Assembly: GCA_036557665.1 (NCBI GenBank)
Contig: DATBHG010000027.1
Span: forward strand, 62,001-126,000
DNA: 64,000 nt
Direction: 5' to 3'
Source: VAZQ01 sp036557665
GTDB lineage: Bacteria; Pseudomonadota; Alphaproteobacteria; Rhizobiales; Xanthobacteraceae
Both the position numbers and the translations under genes were made by a program. The notes beneath the pieces were generated by a model, which searched no databases, was not told where the DNA came from, and saw nothing but the letters and a program-made list of their open reading frames with translations. This document shows positions 58,181 through 64,000 of the stretch, one piece after another. Position 1 is the stretch's first letter. Each line of letters starts with the position of its first letter.

Positions 58181-60469
58181 ATGAAACCCAAACGCGCGAC
58201 CAATGCCCTGGTCGGAAGCCCGGTGGAACGGCTCGAGGATTTCCGTTTTCTGAGCGGACGCGGCCAATACATCGACGATCTCGCGTTCGAGCGCATGCTT
58301 CACGCCGTGATTGTGCGCAGCCCGGTCGCGCATGGCCGCATTCGCGCCATTGACAAAACAAGCGCGCTGGCGCGGCCCGGCGTGCACGCCGTGATCACCG
58401 CCGTGGACATCGGACCTTCGGTTCCAACGATACCCCTGCGGCAGGAGTCGGCGCCCGAATTCAACCCATTCCAACAGCCCGTCATTGGTCACGACAAGGT
58501 TCGTTATGTCGGCGAGCCGGTTGGGGTCATTCTCGCCGAGACCCAGGCCGCGGCGGAGGATGCCCTTGATGCGGTGGCTCTCGATATCGAGTCTCTGCCG
58601 GCGGTGATCGACACCGCTACCGCGGCAACCGGTGATGTTTTTCTCTTCGAGAGCGTCGGGAGCAATGTCCCGCTCACCTTGAGCGGCGTGCGCGGCGATC
58701 CCGACCCTGCGCTAAACAATGCGGCCTACAGGCGGCGTGAGCGTTTCGAGGTGCAACGGCACGGCGCCGTCCCAATGGAGACACGCGGGCTGCTTGCTGT
58801 TTGGAATGCCGAGCGGGGACAGCTGACGGTATACGGCGCCGCGAAGGTGGCATTCATCAATCGACGCGTGCTGGCCGCCCAACTCGGCCTTGCCGAGAGC
58901 GTTATCCGCATGGTGGAGAATGACGTGGGCGGAGGCTTCGGCGCCCGCGGCGAGTTTTATCCCGAGGACTTTCTGATCCCGTTCGCCGCCCGCCTCATCC
59001 GCCGGCCGGTCAAGTGGGTTGAGGATCGGCGAGAGCATCTTCTTGCGACCAACCATGCGCGCGAGGCTACATGCGAGCTTGAGATCGGCTGCGATCGTGA
59101 CGGCACCATCCTTGCTTTGCGCGGCCACGCCTGGTGCGACCAGGGCGCCTATATCCGCACCAACGGGCCGACCGCTGCGCGCAACATCGCGCAGGTGCTC
59201 CCCGGGCCCTATCGCATACCCCACCTCCGCATGGACGTTTCGCTGAGCGTGACCAACAAGACGCCGGTGGGAACCTATCGCGGACCGGGACGGTTCGAGG
59301 CCGATTTCTTCCGTGAGCGCCTGTTCGACATCGCGGCGAAAGAGCTTGGGCTCGATGCGGTCGAGTTCCGCCGCCGCAATCTCGTCTCCGAAACCGAGAT
59401 CCCGTATCGCCTGCCGACAGTCGAGCCGCTCAACATCGTCTCGGAAACCGACAGCGGCGACTATCGCAGCACGTTCGATCGTTGCCTTGCGGAAATCGAT
59501 TGGGCCTCGAAGGCGGCGCTTCAGGGCAAGCTGATCGAGGGGCGATATCACGGCGCCGCGGTGGGCTGCTACATCGAGGGTGGTGCATCGGGCCCGAAGG
59601 AGGGGGCTCGCCTCGTCATCGAAAGCGATGGCAGGGTCAGCGTCTATGTCGGCTCGTCCTCCATCGGCCAAGGCCTCGAAACCGTTTGCGCCCAGATCGC
59701 GGGGGACGCGCTGGAGTTGCCGCTCGACGCCATCAAGGGCGTGCTCCACGGTTCGACCGATCACGTGCGCGAAGGCTACGGCGCCTACAGCTCGCGCTCC
59801 GTCGTCATGGGCGGCAACGCGATTGTCGCCGCCGCGGAAAAGCTTCGCGATTCCATCAGGACCGTTGCCGCGCAGAAATTCAGCTGCGCTGCCGAGGAGA
59901 TCGCGATGGATTCCGGAATGATTTTCGGTCCCGGCCGCCAGTCCGCTCCGTTGGCGGACTTTGCCGGAATGCAAGCGGAGGCCAGCTTCGCCAGCAACAA
60001 GCGCACCTATAGCTATGGTGCCCACGCCGCTCACGTCGCCGTCGATGCGAAGACCGGACAGGTCGAGGTGCTCCAATACGTCGCAGTGGAGGACGTGGGC
60101 CGCATCGTCAATCCGCTCACGCTGCATGGACAGGCAATGGGTGCCGTTGTGCAGGGGCTCGGCGGTGCGCTGCTGGAGCATTTCGTCTACGACCCGGAGG
60201 GGCAATTGCTGACCGGCTCGTTTGCGGACTACCTGCTGCCGACCGCGAGCGACTTCCCACAGATCCGCGTTGTCGCGCTCGAGGAGAGGCCATCCCCGAA
60301 TAATCCGCTCGGGGCGAAGGGCGCCGGCGAAGGCGGCACCATTCCCGTTGCAGGCGTGATCGCTAACGCCGTCGCCGCCGCGCTTGCGTCGCTCGGGGTT
60401 TCACCGCGCGAGCTTCCGCTCTCGCCCCCGCGTGTCTGGGCACTGATCCAGCAGGCAAAGGCGCGTTGA
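58181..60469 (+). CDS. Molybdenum hydroxylase large subunit (xanthine dehydrogenase/CoxL-type), first copy
   Basis: A 762-residue molybdopterin-binding subunit. It starts with VGSPVERLEDFRFLSGRGQYIDDL, has VENDVGGGFGARGEFYPED for the molybdopterin channel, VGTYRGPGRFE in the active-site region, GSSSIGQGLETVC, and a GAKGAGEGG stretch with the catalytic Glu. The AYRCSFR loop of true CO dehydrogenases is absent, so a different aromatic or heterocyclic substrate is expected. The first ATG in the correct family frame is at 58181, one base after the aspartate dehydrogenase stop. Confidence 0.92.
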   Translation: MKPKRATNALVGSPVERLEDFRFLSGRGQYIDDLAFERMLHAVIVRSPVAHGRIRAIDKTSALARPGVHAVITAVDIGPSVPTIPLRQESAPEFNPFQQPVIGHDKVRYVGEPVGVILAETQAAAEDALDAVALDIESLPAVIDTATAATGDVFLFESVGSNVPLTLSGVRGDPDPALNNAAYRRRERFEVQRHGAVPMETRGLLAVWNAERGQLTVYGAAKVAFINRRVLAAQLGLAESVIRMVENDVGGGFGARGEFYPEDFLIPFAARLIRRPVKWVEDRREHLLATNHAREATCELEIGCDRDGTILALRGHAWCDQGAYIRTNGPTAARNIAQVLPGPYRIPHLRMDVSLSVTNKTPVGTYRGPGRFEADFFRERLFDIAAKELGLDAVEFRRRNLVSETEIPYRLPTVEPLNIVSETDSGDYRSTFDRCLAEIDWASKAALQGKLIEGRYHGAAVGCYIEGGASGPKEGARLVIESDGRVSVYVGSSSIGQGLETVCAQIAGDALELPLDAIKGVLHGSTDHVREGYGAYSSRSVVMGGNAIVAAAEKLRDSIRTVAAQKFSCAAEEIAMDSGMIFGPGRQSAPLADFAGMQAEASFASNKRTYSYGAHAAHVAVDAKTGQVEVLQYVAVEDVGRIVNPLTLHGQAMGAVVQGLGGALLEHFVYDPEGQLLTGSFADYLLPTASDFPQIRVVALEERPSPNNPLGAKGAGEGGTIPVAGVIANAVAAALASLGVSPRELPLSPPRVWALIQQAKAR

Positions 60470-60543
60470 CCGGTGCAGCAACGCGATGATACCTGTCTGC
60501 GTCCCCACGTCTTACTTGCTCGGCTCGCAGAAAATCAGCTCAC

Positions 60544-61404
60544 ATGAAAATGCCGGCGTTCGAGTATGCGTGCCCGAGCACGCTTTCTGAAGCGGTCTCG
60601 CTGCTCGCTTCCGGCAATGGCGAAGCGAAGCCGCTGGCCGGCGGGCAAAGCCTGGTTCCCATGCTCGCCTTCCGCCTTGCGCAGCCCGCCTTGCTTGTTG
60701 ATCTGCGCAAGCTTGCCGACCTGCGGGAGATCAAGATTTCATCTGACGGAGTGCGGCTCGGCGCCATGGTCCGCTGGCGCGACATCCTCGATGACCCGCG
60801 GCTCGCGGCAGCGCATCCCCTGCTGCGCGCGGCAGTGGCGGAAGTTGCGCATTACCAGATCCGCAACCGCGGCACGGTCGGAGGCAGCCTGGCGCACGCC
60901 GACCCCGCGGCCGAGATGCCGGGCATTGCGGTGACCTGCGACGCGGAGATCTCCGTTGTTGGAAGGTCCGGCGCGCGCCGGATCAAGGCCGGGCAGTTCT
61001 TTCACGGGCCGCTCACGACCGCGCTTGCCCCCGATGAGATCATTGTCGAGGTGCGGCTGCCTCCCTGGCCGCGGGGCCGGCGCTGGGGGTTTCAGGAATT
61101 CGCCCGCCGGCGCGGCGATTTTGCGCTCGCCGCGGCTGCCGTTTTCTATGACCAGGACGACGCGGGGAAGGCGCGCAATTCCCATGTGGGCGCGGTGGGC
61201 GTTGCCGATCGGCCGCTCCGATTGCATGCGGCGGAAGCTGCGATCAACGGGCGGGCGATCGACGACGACACGATTGGCAGAGCCGAGGCGGCCGCCTCAG
61301 CGGAAGTCAACCCCGAAAGCGACATTCATGCGAGCGGCGCCTATCGGCGCGCGCTCATCGGTACCATGGTCGAGCGTGCGCTCAAAGCGACTCGGGCTTC
61401 CTGA
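60544..61404 (+). CDS. Molybdenum hydroxylase medium subunit, FAD-binding (CoxM/XdhB-like)
   Basis: A 286-residue FAD subunit. Typical motifs are PLAGGQSLVPMLAFRLAQP for the FAD pyrophosphate and NRGTVGGSLAHADPAAEMP. It transfers electrons from the iron-sulfur subunit to FAD. The gap of 74 bases from the large subunit contains no gene. The next gene starts one base after its stop. Confidence 0.92.
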   Translation: MKMPAFEYACPSTLSEAVSLLASGNGEAKPLAGGQSLVPMLAFRLAQPALLVDLRKLADLREIKISSDGVRLGAMVRWRDILDDPRLAAAHPLLRAAVAEVAHYQIRNRGTVGGSLAHADPAAEMPGIAVTCDAEISVVGRSGARRIKAGQFFHGPLTTALAPDEIIVEVRLPPWPRGRRWGFQEFARRRGDFALAAAAVFYDQDDAGKARNSHVGAVGVADRPLRLHAAEAAINGRAIDDDTIGRAEAAASAEVNPESDIHASGAYRRALIGTMVERALKATRAS

Positions 61405-61405
61405 C

Positions 61406-61906
61406 ATGAGTGTGCGCATGCCGGTGCGATTTGAAGTCAATGGCAAAGCCGTCGCAGTCGAAGTCGAGCCGCGTGTGAGCCTCGCCGACTGTCTGCGCCA
61501 CCAATTGCGTCTCACGGGCACCCACGTCGGCTGCGAGCATGGTGTCTGCGGCGCCTGCACCATCATTGTGGATGGCGCAGCGGTACGCTCATGCCTGATG
61601 CTCGCCGTGCAGGCGGAGGGCAGCAAGATCGTGACGGTGGAAGGACTCTCCGATGACGGAGAGCTCACCCCGCTGCAGAAGTCATTTCGCAAGCATCACG
61701 CTCTCCAATGCGGTTTTTGCACGCCGGGCATGCTGACCACAGCGCACGCGCTCTTGAGCGAGGAGCCCGATTGCGACGCGGCGCGGGTGCGCGAGGTGCT
61801 GTCTGGGAACCTGTGCCGCTGCACGGGCTACATCTCAATTGTCGAGGCGGTGCTGGACGCGCGCGCCGCGTACAGAAAGGATCCGGCGGGCCGAGCCGCG
61901 CCATGA
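61406..61906 (+). CDS. Molybdenum hydroxylase small subunit, two 2Fe-2S clusters (CoxS/XdhC-like)
   Basis: A 166-residue iron-sulfur protein. The plant-type cluster ligands lie in CEHGVCGACTIIVDG with the fourth Cys further on (VRSCL), and the second cluster in CGFCTPGM and NLCRCTGY. It links the molybdenum site of the large subunit to the FAD subunit. It starts one base after the FAD subunit stop and its own stop overlaps the next large-subunit start, so the group is tightly coupled. Confidence 0.93.
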   Translation: MSVRMPVRFEVNGKAVAVEVEPRVSLADCLRHQLRLTGTHVGCEHGVCGACTIIVDGAAVRSCLMLAVQAEGSKIVTVEGLSDDGELTPLQKSFRKHHALQCGFCTPGMLTTAHALLSEEPDCDAARVREVLSGNLCRCTGYISIVEAVLDARAAYRKDPAGRAAP

Positions 61907-64000
61907 GAACGGTCAACACTCTCATCGGCAGCCCGATCGAGCGGCTCGAGGATCTCCGCTTCCTGCGCGGGCGCGGCCAATACGTGGATGACCTCGCGCG
62001 CGACGGGCTACTGCATGCTGCCGTGCTGCGCAGCTCGGTTGCTCACGGACGCATCCGCGCGATCGATGTCTCGAAGGCGCGCGCGCTTGCCGGGGTGCAT
62101 TGCGTGATCACGGCGAAAGATATCGGCCGCCCCGTGCCGCGCGTCCCCATGCGGCTCCAGCCATTGCCCGAGTTCGAGGCTGTGGGACAGCCGGTCATCG
62201 CTGAGGACAAAGTGCGCTATGTCGGGGAGGCGCTCGCGGTCGTACTGGCGGACAGTGCCGGTCTTGCGGAAGATGCCCTGGGTTTGATCGAGGTCGAGAT
62301 CGATCCGCTGCCGGCCGTCGCCGATCGCGTGGCATCGGCGAGCAAGGGCGCGCTCCTGTTCGAGCAGAAAGGCGACAACCTCGCGATGACCTTCCGGGCG
62401 GTGCGCGGGGATGTGGCTGCCGCATTTGCCGACGCGCCTTATACCCGGCGCGAAAGCTTCCGCACTCAGCGCCACATGGCGCTGCCCATGGAGCCGCGCG
62501 GGCTGTTGGCGGAATGGGACGCGGCCCGCGGCAAGCTCACGCTTTCCGGCGCAGCCAAGGTGCTGTTTTTCAACCGCCGCACCCTCGCCAAGCAGCTGGG
62601 GCTTCCCGAGGCCGCCATCGAGCTCATCGAGAACGACGTCGGCGGTGGCTTCGGCGCGCGCGGCGAGTTCTATCCCGAGGATTTTCTCATCCCGTTCGCA
62701 GCCCGCCATACCGGGCGGCCGGTGAAATGGACCGAGGATCGCCGCGAGCATCTGATGACCGTCAACCATGCCCGCCAAGCGGAATGCGATGTCGAGATTG
62801 CCTGCACGCGCGACGGCATCATCCTCGGTTTGCGCGGGCACGCCTATGTGGACGTGGGCGCTTATATGCGTACCAACGGCGCAGTGGGAGCGCGCAACGT
62901 GGCGCAGTTCATGTCCGGCCCCTACCGCATCGAGAACATCGACCTCGATGTCTCGCTGCTGCTGACCAACAAGACGCCGGTCGGCACATATCGCGGTCCC
63001 GGCCGTTTCGAGACCGATTTCTTCCGCGAGCGGCTGTTCGACATCGTTGCCAAGGATCTCGGTATCGACCGGGTCGAGCTCCGCCGCCGCAATCTCGTGC
63101 CGCACCGGGCGATGCCGTACCCAATCGCCACCATCACCCCGTATGAAAGCAAGGACGAGCTCGACAGCGGCGATTATCACGGCACGCTGGAGCGCTGCCT
63201 CGACGAGATCAACTGGCGGGAGAATGCCAAGCTGCAAGGCAAGGCGGTCAACGGCCGCTATCACGGTCTGGCAGTCGGTTGCTTCATCGAGGGAGGGGCC
63301 GCCGGCCCGAAGGAAACGGCGCGGATTGTGCTGGAGCCGGACGGACTATTCTCGGTCTATGTCGGCTCCTCCGCAATCGGACAGGGGCTCGAGACTGCCT
63401 TCGCGCAGATCGCTGCCGATGCGCTCGAGCTACCGATCGACTGCATCCGCGGGGTCTTTCACGGCAGCACCTGTTATGTGAGCGACGGTTACGGAGCCTA
63501 TCACTCGCGCTCGGTCGTCATGGGCGGCTCGGCCATCCTGGCCGCGGCCGACAACCTCATGCGCGCTGTTCGCGCGCAGGCAGCGGAGCATCTCGGCTGC
63601 GACGCGGCTGACGTGGCGATCGTCGAAGGCACCAAGGCGGTAAGCCGGAACGGCAAATTCATCCCGCTGAAGGGGCTCTTCACTGAGGGCATCTCGGCAG
63701 AAGGCGCTTTCCTCAACAAGAAGCACACCTATACCTACGGGGCGCATGCGGCCCACGTGGCCGTTGATCCCAAGCTGGGTCATGTCGATCTGATCGACTA
63801 CGTCGTGGTCGAGGACTGCGGTCGCATGATCAACCCTCGTACCGTGCACGGTCAGACCATCGGCTCGGTTGTGCAGGGTCTTGGCGGAGCGATCATGGAG
63901 CACCTCCAGTACGACGACCAGGGCCAGCTGCTCACGGGATCTCTCGCCGACTATCTCATTCCCACCGCCAGCGATTTCCCCAACATCCGCGCCATCGTGC
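61903..64000 (+). CDS. Molybdenum hydroxylase large subunit, second copy, partial (C-terminus off the window)
   Basis: 699 codons of a second molybdopterin subunit, a close paralogue of the protein at 58181. It starts IGSPIERLEDLRFLRGRGQYVDDL and repeats VENDVGGGFGARGEFYPED-type motifs (IENDVGGGFGARGEFYPED), VGTYRGPGRFE and GSSAIGQGLETAF. It is still open at the window edge, before the conserved Glu motif seen in the first copy. It overlaps the iron-sulfur subunit stop (ATGA). It may be an alternative catalytic subunit using the same small and medium subunits, or part of a second enzyme with genes beyond the window. Confidence 0.92.
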   Translation, partial: MRTVNTLIGSPIERLEDLRFLRGRGQYVDDLARDGLLHAAVLRSSVAHGRIRAIDVSKARALAGVHCVITAKDIGRPVPRVPMRLQPLPEFEAVGQPVIAEDKVRYVGEALAVVLADSAGLAEDALGLIEVEIDPLPAVADRVASASKGALLFEQKGDNLAMTFRAVRGDVAAAFADAPYTRRESFRTQRHMALPMEPRGLLAEWDAARGKLTLSGAAKVLFFNRRTLAKQLGLPEAAIELIENDVGGGFGARGEFYPEDFLIPFAARHTGRPVKWTEDRREHLMTVNHARQAECDVEIACTRDGIILGLRGHAYVDVGAYMRTNGAVGARNVAQFMSGPYRIENIDLDVSLLLTNKTPVGTYRGPGRFETDFFRERLFDIVAKDLGIDRVELRRRNLVPHRAMPYPIATITPYESKDELDSGDYHGTLERCLDEINWRENAKLQGKAVNGRYHGLAVGCFIEGGAAGPKETARIVLEPDGLFSVYVGSSAIGQGLETAFAQIAADALELPIDCIRGVFHGSTCYVSDGYGAYHSRSVVMGGSAILAAADNLMRAVRAQAAEHLGCDAADVAIVEGTKAVSRNGKFIPLKGLFTEGISAEGAFLNKKHTYTYGAHAAHVAVDPKLGHVDLIDYVVVEDCGRMINPRTVHGQTIGSVVQGLGGAIMEHLQYDDQGQLLTGSLADYLIPTASDFPNIRAIV

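Noticed and set aside
58181..64000. Aerobic CO dehydrogenase (coxMSL)
   Set aside because: Both large subunits have TYRGPGRFE where form I CO dehydrogenase has the AYRCSFR loop, and gene order L-M-S-L differs from cox operons.
1..64000. tRNA, rRNA, CRISPR arrays, insertion sequences, prophage or integrase genes
   Set aside because: Reading both strands, I saw no cloverleaf-like tRNA block, no ribosomal RNA segment, no array of regular repeats and no transposase, integrase or phage structural motif. A dedicated search could still find a small RNA that I cannot see by eye.

Overview
The window is a high-GC, gene-dense stretch from what is most likely an alphaproteobacterium of the order Hyphomicrobiales (Bradyrhizobium/Xanthobacteraceae-like). 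This is an inference from family resemblance: an Omp25/Omp31-type beta-barrel protein, a FixH-CusB-CusA metal operon, and many NMT1/THI5-type ABC transporters with small-molecule catabolic enzymes. I see no rRNA, tRNA, CRISPR array, insertion sequence or phage gene. The first gene (minus strand) and the last gene (plus strand) run off the window.

Region 1 (1-16000, plus strand except the first gene) looks like one catabolic locus. It has an IclR regulator, an ABC importer (permease, ATPase, binding protein), a biotin carrier protein, a biotin carboxylase, two SDR dehydrogenases, a separate carboxyltransferase subunit, a cytosolic arylsulfatase, a third SDR, and a second complete ABC importer. 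The three carboxylase parts make a split pyruvate-carboxylase-like enzyme in which a threonine expected to be catalytic appears to be alanine. A CDF metal exporter follows.

Region 2 (17042-25189, minus strand) is a second catabolic operon: epimerase/dehydratase, Rieske oxygenase, ABC ATPase and permease, a split thiamine-diphosphate decarboxylase, binding protein, dihydrodipicolinate-synthase-like lyase and ornithine-cyclodeaminase-like dehydrogenase.

Region 3 (25400-34700) handles metals. A copper/silver efflux operon has a Cys/Met-rich small protein, a FixH-like protein, CusB, CusA with its methionine triad intact, and a 41-residue Met-rich membrane peptide. It ends in a scar of broken genes. 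A tungstate ABC transporter (tupABC) and a divergent regulator with its own ligand-binding domain follow.

Region 4 (34700-47600) holds a broken helix-turn-helix gene, an SDR, an acyl-CoA dehydrogenase, an MFS exporter, a ribose-type ABC importer followed by a deacetylase-fold hydrolase, a BrnT-BrnA toxin-antitoxin pair, and a flavin monooxygenase-like protein paired with a second deacetylase-fold paralogue.

Region 5 (47800-64000) has a porin-like protein with a strong terminator, a MetE catalytic-domain methyltransferase, a MITE-like palindromic element, two dihydroxyphthalate-decarboxylase-like paralogues, a UbiD decarboxylase, an antitoxin whose toxin gene has lost its front, a VOC protein, an FAD monooxygenase, aldehyde and aspartate dehydrogenases, and a molybdenum hydroxylase locus with two large subunits flanking one medium and one small subunit. 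The tungstate transporter, related oxyanion uptake and the molybdenum hydroxylases may be functionally linked. No substrate can be named with confidence from sequence alone.
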